DNA of 64,000 nucleotides from Holothuria scabra (lineage: Eukaryota; Echinodermata; Holothuroidea; Aspidochirotida; Holothuriidae): positions 45,232,879 through 45,296,878 of the forward strand of contig CM074187.1 of NCBI GenBank assembly GCA_037179385.1, in the 5' to 3' direction. The notes under the pieces are model-generated. The model was not told the origin of the DNA, searched no databases, and saw only the letters and a list, made by a program, of their open reading frames with translations. Every line of letters starts with the position of its first letter. Position 1 is the stretch's first letter. The translations under genes were made by a program, and so were the position numbers. Shown in pieces: positions 1-11,892 of the stretch.

Positions 1-767
1 AAATATGTTATCCCCACCCCCTAACACGAAAAATAAGATGGAAAAATTTCTTTGTCTTTTTCCCATAACAGTACATTGATTTTTTAAAGTAAATTAAATC
101 TGTTACCAGCCAGAGTACTATTCCCCCTCCCCCTTTCTTGTATGAGCTACTTGAGGAAGTCAAATTTTTATTTTAGCACCCAGTGCTAATCTGACACACC
201 AGTATACTGGTCGGACAAATTCAACTGTTACTACTTTCCCGTAGCTTGAAAAATAAAATGGCAACCTGCTCGCTTCAAAGCACTTAAATCAAAATTTGTG
301 AGATTCTAATACCTTTGCACAGGATGCCGACAATCCTTGACAAAAGAAAATGGGACAAACCCCGCTCCTCGTATCAATGTTGAAGTTTCAGGACGCCTTG
401 GGCTGCCACAACATTGAACGCGGGAGTGGAGGTATGGTGATCCGTTCACTGCTTGTTTTTGCCCATCATTTTTTCGAGGATTATAGGCACAGTTTCAGTT
501 TATTGCTTCAGGATGAGTGTATAACACCCAATGTGTAATCAGAACACCCTCAGTGAATTGCATGCTGTGTAATGTAAGCTACAGTACTCTTCATTTTTGA
601 ATTTGCTGTCAGTCAAAGAGCTGTGGCAATTGAGAGTTTCTGTAGACTTCTACAAAAATTGTAGTTTGCTGTGAGAATTGACTTCCTCTAAGTTAGCACA
701 GGGCAAACTCCTGAGAATTGACTTCACATTTCTCTTCAATTCTATTGGTTTATTTTTATTTTTGCAG
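1..767. other. R3HDM intron, no exon seen
   Basis: Ordinary intron sequence with a partial family A element from about 490. I see no R3H-domain exon here. Confidence 0.6.
490..700 (+). mobile_element. TTAA-type MITE family A, partial copy
   Basis: Shares cagtttattgcttcaggatg, ctgtcagtcaaagagctgtg and the tgtagtttg...gtgag end with the complete copies at 28472 and 53699. The 5' terminus is missing. Confidence 0.7.
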
Positions 768-873
768 TCCAGAGAAGAAATTTAAAGATCACATTCACGA
801 AGATCAAATTGATGGTCCAGCCCGCCGTATTCTTAAAAGAGACACAGCCAGCTATGATGACAAGTATGATTAT
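768..873 (+). CDS. R3HDM: R3HDM-like exon: segment following the R3H domain
   Basis: The acceptor is a pyrimidine tract ending in tttgcag and the donor is GTAAGT. One nucleotide completes a codon from an upstream exon. Then 35 codons follow, including KKFKDHIHEDQ and RRILKRDTAS, which resemble the R3HDM stretch between the R3H and SUZ domains. This is the first exon seen; the preceding 767 bases show no exon. Confidence 0.85.
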
Positions 874-3800
874 GTAAGTCAGTGTATGCCTTTAAGGAAA
901 ATGAAATGCATGTCCAAAGCACAACCATTTAGCACAAAACTAGTTGTCTTGTCAGGAATCAGGTAGTCCTACTGATTTTCAGACATGGTAGAAAATTCAG
1001 AATTGCTCAAGTCACTTAATCATGAAAAAATTGTCAAGTGATTACAACTCGACCTGGTATTAAAAATGAGGAAATAAAAAGTTGATCTGCTTCATCTTAA
1101 TATATGGAAATCACATTCATGGTACTCAAAATTATTGGTTGTCCACAGGACAACCTCTGCGGACAACCTTTATCACAATTTTTTGAAATATTTTGTAGTT
1201 CTGGTTATTTGGGTGCTGGAATGTCTGTCAAATTCCTACATTAAGTGTCTTTCTTTTACCTGTGTGCCATAGCACTACTCTTCTCTTAATCCTCGAAAAA
1301 CCAGTTTTCAAACTGGCTTATTTGAGTTAGTGAGTTCAAGACCAAATATTCATTTCGTTGGATTCAGGGCAATTCTCATTAGGAAATAAGTATTGGTTGT
1401 CCTTGGAAATAAAAATTGGTTGTCCAAGCAAAAATCACTTGTCTGGGGTAAGCAGACAACTGCTAATTTTGAGCCCTTATTAAGCTGGTATGGTAAAGTC
1501 ATTGAATGTTTTCTGTTTATTTTCAGGAGCAGTCAGAGAAGTCTGATATGTATAGTAGAGATGATAAGAAAAGTAAATCATTTGAGGAAAGACAAGAGCA
1601 GTATGATCGAGCCAGGGCAAGGATATTTAATGTAAGTGTTTTGAAGTTTGTGTAAAATAAGTAATAACTTTCTTACTTGAAGTTGCTGCATGACAGGTAT
1701 TCCCTGTTACCTACTTGTACCCAGTCTGCCAAAGGCAACTCGGGTAAAAGGATCAAGCCACCTTATTAATTTTCTTGGGAGAGGGCCCCATTTTAGACTA
1801 GCACAGCCTTTTCGTGCGTTGTGCATGGGTGACTTTTAACAATGCAAGTTTTCAGGAGTTGCAATACAAGTTTCCAGAAGTTGAGATAAGTTTTATGTCA
1901 AGAGGAGCCAGGAAGTTGAGCTTCACACAGCTTGAGGATTTGGAGTTTTTCGAAATTCTGGCTAATTGCAATTTTCTTGAATGTGTGCTTTATGACAAAA
2001 GACACTCCAAGTGTAAAGTTAAGCTGTTACTTATTTTTGAGCTTTGCTTGTACTTTAAATACAAACACATACATTGAAGTGTATGATTTTTATATCTTAC
2101 AGCAATCACCATCCACGCAAGAGGCTCTTACTGTTGATTCTCCTACCAGGTACAAAGTAATGCTGTTGAAGTTTAAATCTGGTAGGGAGGGAGCTAGGGC
2201 AATTTTCACCAATCATTACTTCTATGTCAGTGCCAGAAGAACTGCACCCTAATACTCAATTTGTTATCATTGTAATGCAAACATGTTTAGATCAAACCAT
2301 CAATTTGAATTTTTGAAAAGTTGAAATAAATATGGACAAAATCAGCATTATTTTCAAATAGTTTCCCAAAAGTTCAAACACAAAAAGCTTCCAAATTAAT
2401 TCAGTAACTTAAGATGTGTAGTTCTTTGTTAACTGTAACTGCTGTTCTACTCAAGAAATTAAGTCTCCCCAAAGAAAATTTTAAATTTGTTTCTGGAAAG
2501 TTTATGATAACCCTTGGTGGTCATCCAAAGCATTGTCACATCCAAGTACAGAAAGACCATATACCATGAACCATAGATAACCATATTTCATGTTTCAAGA
2601 TTAGAGCATCCAACTTGCAGTTGGGGTGTCTGGAGTTCAATTACTGGCTGGGTCATACTGAAGACTTTAAAATTGGTGCCTACTGCCATTGTGCTTGGTG
2701 CTCAGCATAAGCAGTGGAGTAGGGAAAACAAACCAGTGGGCCACAACAAGAAGAAGATCATGGCTGGCTCGACTTAAAAACCCAATTGTTTAGATACTGA
2801 GTCATAAAACCTTGTCTAACTTTCTCATATAAACTGATGCTGAATCATCTAATTGGAGCAATTCTGTGTGTGTCCTCCCAACTATAGCTGGTCTGCAAAT
2901 TTTTTGAGAAAGTATTTTAGAAAGTGGGAATATGTTTTTATGGAAAATATGGATTATGTTGTTTGGGTAAGATATTGGCTCCCTTGCGTAAGGATTTTTT
3001 ATTTCTAATGTAAGTGATTCATTTTATCCTTTTCTCCTCTTTTAATGATTATTGAGTAAAAATGTGTGAATAACTTATATTATTTGTGTGTTGTGACAAT
3101 AATTGTAGAGAGGAAAAAAAAGTGCTGTGTGTGCATACCATCTGAAACCTACTGGAGTTGTGCTTGGTGCTAAGCAATGGAGTAGTGAAAACAGACAGTA
3201 AGTCAGAACTTGAAGATGGTCATGGCTGGCCCGACTTAAAAACCAGTTTTTCATTGCTGAGCAGGAAAACCTCTTCTCCCTTCCTCATATTAACTGATGC
3301 TGAATCATCTAATTGGAGCAATGCTGTGTAAGCATACCAAATGAATCCACTGCTATTTTACTTAGCATGATGCTGAGCAATGGAGTAGGGAAAACAAACC
3401 AGTGAGCCACAACTGAAAAATGTAATGGGCAGCCAGACCATTACCAAATGGTCAGATACTGAGCTGTAAAACCTTATGTAGTGTGAAGCAATGGTAGGCT
3501 TACAGCAAAGCTGGAAGGCTCCTTGAGGTGATATAACACAAGAAACAACTGTGCCTGTTTAGTATATTGACACTCTTTACACCACCAAATAAAAAACTGT
3601 GGTCGGCTCGACTTGAAATTGGGCCGTAAAACTTTATCTAACTCACAAATTAACTAACTACACCACCAAATAATAAGTTTCTGTCAATAAAATGTCACTG
3701 AATGACAAATGAATCCATCCCTACTTCCATGTAGCTATAAGGCATATACTTTGCTGTTTTATTTAATTTTCTACATTATACTTGAATATAACATGAAGAA

Positions 3801-6800
3801 TTTATTGCTTACTACAGGCCAAAGGCTATACTACAGCTAAATAGTCGCCAGAGCAGTGGTGCATCTGACGACTCCAGCTACCAGTGGAAGCAAGATCGCC
3901 CATGGAGCAGTGTTGATAGTAGTGGATCTGAGAAACCACATGTACCAGCCATTACCAAAGCCAGCAGCTTTGCCGGTTCTTCTATATCTAACAATATACT
4001 AATGAGAGACGATAGTGCAGGCGTCACCTCGTCTTCTAGCAGTAGTAAGATTCAAATGCAAGGTAAGGTAAACTGACCCATGTTGGTGTCTCCCGCCAAG
4101 TGTTGCATTGAATTATTTAGCATAGATACATGTCATGTCTTCGACTGTGACTTAGTGTCGTGTGTGATGGATGTTACTGTATCAACTGTACCAAACACCA
4201 AGCCAATTGAGGAAGTGCTTAACATCATCATGACTCTTTCCTGATTTTGTTGGTTCACTGTTGTCCATGTTTGTTTTGTGTTCAGAGTGTTAGGGAAACA
4301 TTTATACACTGAATAATCTTTGACATATTCATTTTAAAGTATAGCCAATTATCTATGAATTAATGTGTGGCTGTATGTGTGTGTGTGTGTCTGTGTATGT
4401 TTGTTAAATATATCTGAATATAGTTTTCAGAAATATTCACTTTTTGCACTCATGGTAATCAAGTAAAAAAAATATCGTGATAATTTCAGGATGTTAATTT
4501 TCCTGAAACATGTTTCATATAAATTTTCCCTTCTCTGAGTATACTTAGAGAGAAGCACCTAAGTCAATGATAACCAATGAATCTTTAATTGGTCTCATTG
4601 TGTTGTTCATTGACTTTTTAACTGCTTGAGAAATGAATAAAAAGATCTCATGGTGATAGAATGCAGTTGCTTTCATTACTGCATGATTAGTGCAAGGTAA
4701 AAGTAGAAATATGTAAATGAGAAAATAAAAAGAAAAAGAAAAAAAGACCCCAAAAATACATAGCAGTGTTTTTTCACAGTTTCCTTTCTCTCAAGTAATT
4801 ATCACCTTGTTTCAGTTCTTAACATTGTATTGTTTACAGCAAAGCTAATTATTTTTCAGGAAGTAAATATTAGTTGTCCCAGGCTTAAGCCACTTGTCTG
4901 AGACAAGTGGATAATTGCTAATTTAGAGCCCTGTTTTTTTCAAGTATGCAATTAAGTAATAATGATCATATTCAAATACTTAATCAGTTGGTAGAGCTTC
5001 AATTTATAGGAATTCATGCAACCCTCAACAAAATGCAAAATTTTAGGAACAGTTTAGATTTCTATGAATTTATGATGTCTGTACTCCCTTACTTGCAGAC
5101 GTCTCTATTCAAACAGTATTTTTGTGTTTTCTCTCTCTTCAGACACAGTAGATGGATCCAGTGCTAATACTCTCAGTACTCAGTCTCACCATTACTACCC
5201 CAAAGTGTCTGCCAGCTATAACCAGACAGGCCAATCTCAAGCAGCAGAAAGCTCAGTTAGCCAGCAAGGATCCACTGTAACTTGGTCTAATAGCATTCCA
5301 TCAACAGCTCCTCATAGCCAGTTTAGCATGGCACCAATTTTACCTGGTAACCAAGGGACTCTTCCTTCTCAGCAACCAGTCCTCTTTATCGCTCCTAATA
5401 TAGAGAGCGTACCACCGGGATGTATCATTGTAAATCCCCAGAGTGGTGAGTAGCATTATCTGGCAGCATTCTATACTTACAGTTTACCCCAAGTCTAAAA
5501 TTTCAAAAATATAAATTACAGAACTTGAAAAAAGGGAATTCAAACAGTCCAATCCCCATCTTCATATAACATTCCTGAGCTGAGATATAAAATGTTGAAG
5601 TTTATTCACTCAATTTAAAATGACATGTTGTGCAATAATTTGTGATGTCATTGTTGCACTACTCAAATTAAAGTCTTTGTTTTTCTTTGTTTTTGTAAAG
5701 ATTTGTGGCAGTGTTCCTAGGGTGAAGTCATTAATCTAACTGGCAGTTATTGCTTTGTCTTTTGATGTTTTCATTGCCCAACTTCCCATACTGTGCAATC
5801 AGATAAATTACTCTCTTACTCTTATGGGATGATGTTATTAATTAACCCCTCTCTGTACAAGATGCTATGCAAGCAAACAGGAAGTGTTCAAGGTTATAAA
5901 AACATTTTTAATTCAAAGGGAAACAAAGCAGATAATGTGAGTTTTACAAAACATAAAAGTCCCAAATTATTGTGCAATATACTATTTTGTTTCTAGAGAG
6001 CCCAGTTCTCTCAGTTCTCTTCAGTTCTCTTTGTTAGAGAGCCCAGTTCTCTCACCCCAAACAGTACTAATTCTCCTAACCTTCTAACTTAAGCCCCTCC
6101 CACAATCGTCTGAAATTCATCCTCATCCAAATACAATCTCAGTTTATTGCTTCAAGGTGAGTGTAGAAAAACTCAATTTATATTTCAAAACACTCTCAGT
6201 ACCATTCATGCTGTGTATTATAAGCTTTGGCACTCTGCATTGTTTGAATTAGCTGTCAATCAAAGAAATGAGCCAACTGAGATTCTCAGTACCCCTGTAC
6301 CAAAATTGTAGTTTGGGGTGAGAGGTCTGGCCCTAAAATACATAATACATACACCAACATTGCATACTGTTATTTTGCTAATAAAGTTGTTCTGGGACTT
6401 AACCCAAGTCTCAGATTCTCTTCATCCAGCTCTTTGTCCAGGTCAGCCATTTATCAACAAAGATGGTACACCAATGGTATACCAGCAACTAGCAACTCTG
6501 CAACAGCGCCCCCAGTCACTGGCGCAACAAACCCACCTTTCTTCAAAAGCTGTCAACCAGCCACAAATGGTACCCCAGCCATCCCAGCATTCCAATCTAC
6601 AGCCATTAAGTCAATACTCTCAACCAATCACAGATAGCCAGTTGTGTGCCCCTCACATGGTACCATTTGTTCCTCAGCAAGGTCAACAACCCCTACAAAT
6701 GGTTGTACAGAATGCTGGAGTAAGTAACAATAAATAAATCATCTTTCTCCCAATTAATTCAGATGTTCCAGACAAAATTAAGGCACCTAACTTCACTGTA

Positions 6801-9800
6801 TGTAATCTGCCAATGGGACACTCGAAATGATTTGTTTGTCAAACCTTCAACTTGTAAAGTAGTCTTTACAAGTAGACAGGTAGACTGGACACTTGTAAAG
6901 TAGTCAATATGACTTCACTGAAGCTTTTAAACTAGCAGCCATTATACTGGGAGCTGCTACTCCCTGATTATGCAACTAGATGTGATACCTCAGTATTACT
7001 TCACATAAACTAGTAGTCATTACAGCCAGATGTGATACTGGGGCCCGTTCCACAAAGAGTTACGCACGATCTTAAGTTTGATTTACTGTTGACTTAAGTA
7101 TGGGGAATCAAACTTAAGATTGTGCGTAACTCTTCGTGGAATGGGTCCCTGGTGAAGTAGTCAGGATGTCTTCACTCAAGTTTTTAATCTAGTAAAGAAG
7201 CCATTACAACTAGACTTGATACTGTTAAAGTAGTCAGCATGACTTCTCACTGGAGCTTTTGAAAACAAAAGTAGTCATAACAACTAGACATGATACTTTT
7301 TAAGCAGTCAATATGACTTAATTGGAGCTTTCAATTTAAAGTAGTAATTACAACTAAATGTGATACTTGTAAAGTAGTCAGTGTGACTTAATTGGAGCTT
7401 TCAAACTGTTAAAGTATTCATTTTAACTAGACCTGATACTAGGAGAGTTCTCAGTACAACTTCACTTGAGCTTTACTCCTTCCTATAGGAATATCAAGAC
7501 CTCCATAGTCAGTTTGTTAACCTAACATTGGTAAATCAAGATGCTGAGGGTGCTATGCAGATACCTCAGGTAGGTACACAAGCCCAGCAGCAACCATCCA
7601 CACAACAAATATCTCAAGGCATGATGACGGTTAAAGGCCCTCTACAGGCGTCATCACATGATCAGCTGTCACAGCAGTATCCAGCAATGCAACAAAGTCA
7701 ACAGGTGAGATTATTTTAACCTTTCTTGCCAACTATTCCGTTTTAAGCAGAACTGTTCCATTTTCTGATCTTCAGATCCCATAAAAAATCAGAATGTTAC
7801 ATTTTTCTGGCCTTCAGTATTAAAAATATACTAATAATCAAAATGATCAGAAAATTTTGAAGCAACCGGCTGACAAAAATAGAGCCAACTCTTGCAAACA
7901 CCTTTGGTGATTCCTACAGGTATGGTGAACAGTTGGAGTAAAAGAGGTGCTTTGTTCCCTGGTTAAGTCTTTTTTTTGTCAAGTGTGATCAACATTTTCA
8001 TGATGGCATTATCAGGTGTAAGATAATAGCTAAGCAATGCAATGCAATGCTTTGTTTCTGTAGTGTACTTTTTTGGTTACAATAAGCCATTGTGATTTGT
8101 AGTAATTGTAGAAATAATAACTTTTTTCAACAGATTTCCTATGGAACTCACCTACCACTGCCAGATTCTGTGCAGCAGTCTCATTATCACCAAGGGTCAG
8201 GATCTCAGTCCTCTTCCTTGCGACAGCTCTGCCAACCAAGTGTGCAATCACATAGCAACCCCAATCAACAAATCTTCCTCCCCCCAGGGGAGAGTCAATT
8301 GAACAATAACCAAAGCAAGTCCCAGACAATGTACAGCCAGGGATATGGTACAACTGGGGTTCCCACCTCCCATTCACCTCAAATTATTTATATTTCTGAA
8401 CCCCAGCAACCCGTAGACCAGTCTGTCTTCATATCATCAACCTCCCAAAGTCAACTTACCAGTGGCCAAATAGTTTCTTCCACGAGAGATGCCATCCGTC
8501 CTGCTTCTCCAAACGCACAAACAATTCCTGGAACTTATAGTTTACCTCCTCAACAACATGTCTTAAATCCAAACTTTCCCATGGTGCAAGTACAGAGATC
8601 GCTGTCTGGATCTCATATACCTTCTGGAACTCATATACCTTCTGGAACTCATATATCAGCTGTACCATCAGGAGCCATGCCCTCGGGTACACATGTACCA
8701 TCTGGAGCTACTCATATAGGCCCTTCTCGTACAGGAACTAATTTCCAGGTTGTACCAACAGCCTTGCCAGGAACAATTGCTTCAGGTAGTTCAGGAAGAG
8801 GATCTCAAAATTCTTTTTTACACGGGACAAATTTACCTAATCAACTACCCCCGCCAAACCCACCTGGTGGAAAGGAATTGTGGAGGATTTCACCAGCCCC
8901 TGTTGTGCCACACTCATACAGGCAGCAATTTGCCACAGAGAAAGGTTAGTAGTGAAAAGTGTGACCTGTGAAGTCATGTATAACTGTCTAATTGGTAACA
9001 ATGAAAATAATTTTACGTGTAGCAGTTGCTGATAAAATTTTCCTGTCTTTCAAAAGTAGTTTCAACAGTTGGCAAGCAGTATATAGACCAACTCACAAAG
9101 CAAGTAACGGTCTGATTTAAGTTGGCCATAACTTGGGTCTATAATCTTTAAATCTTTCAGTTACCTGACTTTCCCATATCATGGATATTTGTACAATTTA
9201 TTGTACCTGAATTGCCTCAATTTCACTGAATCTGAGGGTTTGAAATTCATGTAGACAATAAGTGAAGATGATTTAAGGCTGATGGACCTCACTAATGGCT
9301 GCCTACAGTCACTAAACACTACTGTAGCACTAATTGGATATATCTATAGGTTAACTAGTGGGGTATTTGTCTCTTGTAATATTTATTTCAAGATGTGCTT
9401 TAGTAGTGTTTGAGTTTGTAGAAATGGTTAGGGTTACCCTAACCCTACCTCATGCTTTAGGTGATGTATATTCTTCAGACTGACAAAATGAAAAGGTTGG
9501 ATGTATATTCTTATATTCCTTTATAACCAGTGTACATTTTGCACTTGTACAAATTAATAGGCTCAATCATTCAGTGTTTACAAACAAATGATGTCATAGT
9601 AGGACGTCCAAAGAGTTGGTAAGGCATACTTACAATGTTGTCACAATGAAAGTAGATTCCAATTGGTCTACATTCTGCCTGCAGTTGTGCAAGCATTAAT
9701 GTGCAGCCAATAACATACACCCATCTGTGATTGCCGATGCTCTATGCCAACTAATGCCAAGCATGAACACTCTGGTTGGATTATAACAGCATTTCTGTTG

Positions 9801-11165
9801 TGTAATTCTGTGAAGCTACTCCAAGTCTGTTTACAAGGCTTGTACAGAGTATATTACTCTATGTGGACTCGTAGCATATGTTCATTGTGACACTTTGACA
9901 CCACATGTTGAATTTCCCTGCCTATAAAAACTCTGTCCACACCTTTTTGCTTCAGTGAACGAAAGCCAACAAAAACCAGATAAGAATTTACGCTACTGCT
10001 TGACTTTCACACCTCGCAAACAGTGGCACATCTGGAAGGTATCACTCCACCTTTGTTTAAATCTTCCGCTAGCTTTCTCTTATCAAGCTTGTGGTTTCTT
10101 TAAGTGTGCCTGGATGAGTTAAGGAGGAAGTCGGGTGAAATTTGATTACCCCACCAAACCTCCTTTTTGGTGGGGACTAGGGTGAAATACCTAATAGGGT
10201 ACTAAATTCCTCATGAGTCCGATTATATGCTACAAGATTCAAATACATGTTTGTCTACATGTGAATATGGCTACAAACCAGCTCTAAGTCAGGTTAACCC
10301 CTAAAGGGGGCTTATTGAGTTGGAATCAATAACTTTTTGAAAGGGTTCAAGGGAACCACGTGACATTGCTTATACTTAGCATGATTAGTTAAGTTTAATA
10401 TCCAGTAGGTATGAAAAAAGTTAGTTTTCAATATTGTTGTGTCCTCAGTTGTAACAGTACTGCGCATATTTTGAAAAAGTGTCATGAATTTTGGAAAATC
10501 GAATTGAGCAACTATACATTGAGCTCACTTGTGAAACAGTCATAAGTATGTAGGATATGGAGATTGTCTAAGTTTGACTATTTGTCATTGATTAGTGTGT
10601 GAAGAAAACATAAAAGCTTTGGAAATACTTTTTGAATTCCATGAACCAACTGAATGAGCCACTTTAAGGTGAAATTTAATGGAGCTGGCAAAACCTGTGA
10701 CCTGCCACTGACAAAAATTTATTGTACCATTAGCATCTCAGAATACACAAGTCCCAAACTTAACCTAACAAGTTGATTTCTGAAAGATGTCATTACAGTT
10801 CTGTAAATATTTGATAATCAACCTTTGCATTTGTTTATGTTACAGCTAATGAGGAGGCCCAAGTTTTAGAAGTATGTCAGTTGCCCAGAGACTTAACTTG
10901 CCAAGCAGTTTTATCCCTGTTAGAAGAAATCATTCAGTTTGGAGCCAAGATATACTGGATACCCAAGACTGAGTATCAGTCAACTCATTTTTCTGGTAAT
11001 CTGCAGGTTCCTAGTACAAACCTTGTGTCAGAATTTACAGTTTTAGCTCGATTTCCCAACCCAGAACAAGCACAGAAAGCTGTGTTTAATTCTGCCAGTG
11101 CTGCTTATTCTCTTCAACAGCCATCCCAAAATTATTTACCATTTTTACCAGGAGATGCACATTAG
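768..11165 (+). CDS. R3HDM: R3H/SUZ-domain RNA-binding protein, R3HDM1/2-ARPP21-encore family (3' part, nine exons)
   Basis: Nine exons join in phase: 768-873, 1527-1631, 2103-2149, 3818-4062, 5143-5445, 6430-6719, 7489-7704, 8134-8944 and 10846-11165. They encode 813 residues plus a TAG stop. Residues 1-35 match the segment just after the R3H domain in R3HDM proteins (RRILKRD). Residues about 50-70 form the SUZ motif (SFEERQEQYDRARARIF), known in this family as an RNA-binding segment. The middle is Gln/Ser/Pro-rich and probably disordered. The last exon carries the conserved C-terminal domain (GAKIYW, then FTVLARFP). By family knowledge these are cytoplasmic single-stranded nucleic-acid binding proteins that influence mRNA stability. 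The start codon and R3H domain must lie left of the window. I cannot separate R3HDM1, R3HDM2 and ARPP21 orthology; an invertebrate would normally have one gene. Confidence 0.86.
1527..1631 (+). CDS. R3HDM: R3HDM-like exon: SUZ domain
   Basis: 35 full codons between tttcag and GTAAGT. The second half, FEERQEQYDRARARIF, is a clear SUZ motif (E-E-R-x-x-x-Y-x-x-A-R-x-R-I-F). This is the most diagnostic exon of the gene in the window. Confidence 0.92.
2103..2149 (+). CDS. R3HDM: R3HDM-like short exon
   Basis: 47 nt: 15 codons (QSPSTQEALTVDSPT) plus AG of an arginine codon completed by the next exon. The acceptor is tcttacag and the donor is GTACAA. Phase joins both neighbours. The donor is not a strong consensus, so regulated inclusion is possible, but skipping it would shift the frame. 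Confidence 0.75.
2603..2825 (+). mobile_element. tRNA-derived SINE copy
   Basis: Head agagcatccaacttgcagtt with a decayed B-box (gagttcaattact), body cataagcagtggagtaggga and ggctggctcgactta. In an R3HDM intron. Confidence 0.78.
3140..3290 (+). mobile_element. SINE body fragment
   Basis: gtgcttggtgctaagcaatg, then atggctggcccgacttaaaa. Lacks a recognisable tRNA head. Confidence 0.65.
3335..3490 (+). mobile_element. SINE body fragment
   Basis: gatgctgagcaatggagtag, aaccagtgagccacaactg and gtcagatactgagctgtaaa. A shorter piece (ggtcggctcgacttgaaatt) follows at about 3600-3650. Confidence 0.65.
3818..4062 (+). CDS. R3HDM: R3HDM-like exon: Ser-rich segment with KASSF motif
   Basis: 245 nt: one nucleotide completing Arg, 81 codons, then one nucleotide, between tactacag and GTAAGG. 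It contains the R3HDM-typical stretches DRPWSSVDSSGS and TKASSFAGSSIS, which match human R3HDM1/2 in kind. The frame stays open through the exon. A high serine content and RxxS-like sites suggest a phosphorylated disordered linker. Confidence 0.85.
4369..4400. repeat. (GT)n microsatellite
   Basis: Interrupted GT run in an R3HDM intron. Confidence 0.9.
5143..5445 (+). CDS. R3HDM: R3HDM-like exon: Gln/Ser-rich linker with PPGxIIVNPQ motif
   Basis: 303 nt (2 + 100 codons + 1) between ctcttcag and GTGAGT. The end, FIAPNIESVPPGCIIVNPQSG, resembles the 'IPPGSILINPQTG' type segment of R3HDM proteins. The rest is Ser/Gln-rich low complexity. Confidence 0.85.
5490..5995. mobile_element. Family E foldback copy, degraded
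   Basis: Contains cagtccaatccccatcttca, gagctgagatataaaatgtt, gtgatgtcattgttgcacta and acttcccatac on the right. The right half is rearranged. In an R3HDM intron, next to a family A element. Confidence 0.65.
6034..6338 (+). mobile_element. TTAA-type MITE family A copy
   Basis: Left ttctctcaccccaaacagta and right gtagtttggggtgagag form the inverted ends; the outer TTAA has decayed to TTAG/CTAA. The 5' end is partly duplicated at 5996-6030 (gagcccagttctctcag). Confidence 0.8.
6430..6719 (+). CDS. R3HDM: R3HDM-like exon: Gln/Pro-rich region
   Basis: 290 nt (2 + 96 codons) between tcatccag and GTAAGT. It starts with GQPFINKDGTPMVY, similar to the conserved 'G.PF.N.DG...Y' motif of R3HDM proteins, then runs into Gln/Pro-rich sequence with several PQQ and QPL repeats. 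A TTAA-type element ends about 95 bp upstream. Confidence 0.85.
6865..7460. repeat. Degenerate ~70-bp tandem repeat
   Basis: Repeated gatacttgtaaagtagtcag, (a/t)tgactt(aa/ca)ttggagctt and acaactagatgtgata motifs at about 70-bp spacing, up to the acceptor of the R3HDM exon at 7489. Confidence 0.75.
7041..7149. mobile_element. ~109-bp foldback MITE (GGGCCCGTTCCACAAAG)
   Basis: The whole sequence is a near-perfect inverted repeat of about 43-bp arms (gggcccgttccacaaagagt ... ctcttcgtggaatgggtccc) around a ~22-bp centre. It splits a degenerate tandem array. Confidence 0.85.
7489..7704 (+). CDS. R3HDM: R3HDM-like exon: Gln-rich segment
   Basis: 216 nt, 72 complete codons, acceptor tcctatag, donor GTGAGA. 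Phase 0 at both ends and a length divisible by three would allow in-frame skipping. The sequence is Gln-rich (QAQQQPSTQQISQG; QQYPAMQQSQQ). It follows directly after a degenerate tandem repeat. Confidence 0.8.
8134..8944 (+). CDS. R3HDM: R3HDM-like large exon with HIPSGT repeats
   Basis: 811 nt (270 codons + 1), acceptor ttcaacag, donor GTTAGT. Low-complexity Ser/Gln/Pro-rich. Around residues 175-205 of the exon are five or more repeats of a (S/T)GxHIPSG type hexapeptide, encoded by near-identical 18-bp DNA repeats at about 8600-8715. A conserved-looking end (KELWRISPAPVVPHSYRQQF) precedes the C-terminal domain. Confidence 0.85.
9105..9360 (+). mobile_element. CGAATCCG-type MITE copy
   Basis: Shares gagggtttgaaattcatgta, aaggctgatggacc and the 3' ctgcctacagtcactaaaca region with the copy at 57541. 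Termini have decayed. Sits in the last R3HDM intron. Confidence 0.7.
10846..11165 (+). CDS. R3HDM: R3HDM-like terminal exon: conserved C-terminal domain and stop
   Basis: Acceptor tgttacag; 2 nt complete an alanine codon, then 105 codons and TAG at 11163-11165. VLEVCQLPRDLTCQAV, FGAKIYWIPK and SEFTVLARFPNPEQAQ align in kind with the R3HDM1/2 C-terminus (VLEV..LP..; GAKI.WL; YTVLA.FP). The separation from exon 8 is a 1.9 kb intron holding an old transposon copy. Confidence 0.88.
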
Positions 11166-11170
11166 CTTTA

Positions 11171-11176
11171 AATAAA
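11171..11176 (+). terminator. Candidate polyadenylation signal just after the R3HDM-like stop
   Basis: AATAAA begins six bases after the TAG. Using it would give a very short 3' UTR. A second AATAAA at 11675-11680 is a reasonable alternative; between them lies a SINE. RNA data would decide. Confidence 0.35.
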
Positions 11177-11379
11177 GTTGTGTTTGGTAGTGACTCTGCT
11201 TACTGCTGCTGGACTGGGGTGATCCTTAAAGGTGTTCATTGGAGGATAAAGTTACTGTGATGTGCAATGAAAAAGAGACATCTCATTTTAACAGTGCCAC
11301 AATACAGCTACTTCATGTACAGCTGTTACTACCTTACTATGAGTTATCAGTATGTAGAACAGCCCCATGGCTTTATATC

Positions 11380-11608
11380 CCACATGGCTAGATTCAATGG
11401 GGTTTAAGTCGGACCAACCACAGCCTTTTGCCCATATGTGGCTCCTTGGTTTGTTTTCCCTAGTCCATGGCATTTGCTGAGCACCGGGCTCAATGGCGGT
11501 AGATTCCATTTTTAAAGTCTTCGGGTGGCCAGGCAAGGAATCGAATTCCAGACGTCCTGGACTGCAAGTCAGATGCTCTTTAACCACTTGGCCATGCAGT
11601 CAGTCTAA
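11380..11608 (-). mobile_element. SINE copy with a different tRNA-like head
   Basis: Body reversed (cacagccttttgcccatatg; ttgttttccctagtcc). The head on the minus strand reads ggccaagtggttaaagagca, then a B-box ggaattcgattcc, unlike the Glu-like head at 25905. Confidence 0.78.
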
Positions 11609-11892
11609 CGTGGCAGGTATGTGCAACTTGGGACATACAGCTTATGTGACATAGCGGGAATGTTGCATGGCTAAAATAAAGCCATGACCTTGGCAAAATG
11701 AAAAAAATCTCTCCTTTATAAAGTACTCCATCCTTTTTTTTATGAGATTACCAGTTTTTAATGATACTGGAAAGAATTCATAGTATACTGTTGAAACTGA
11801 AACAATTACTTGAACAATTAAATTTTTAATTGTTTTAAACTACTCGTACTTGCAACATTAATGGTATGCAGAGATCCATCAAATATGAGTTA

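Noticed and set aside
1..767. R3H domain of the R3HDM-like gene
   Set aside because: Expected just upstream of the first exon, but no R-x-x-x-H containing exon with splice sites could be found here.
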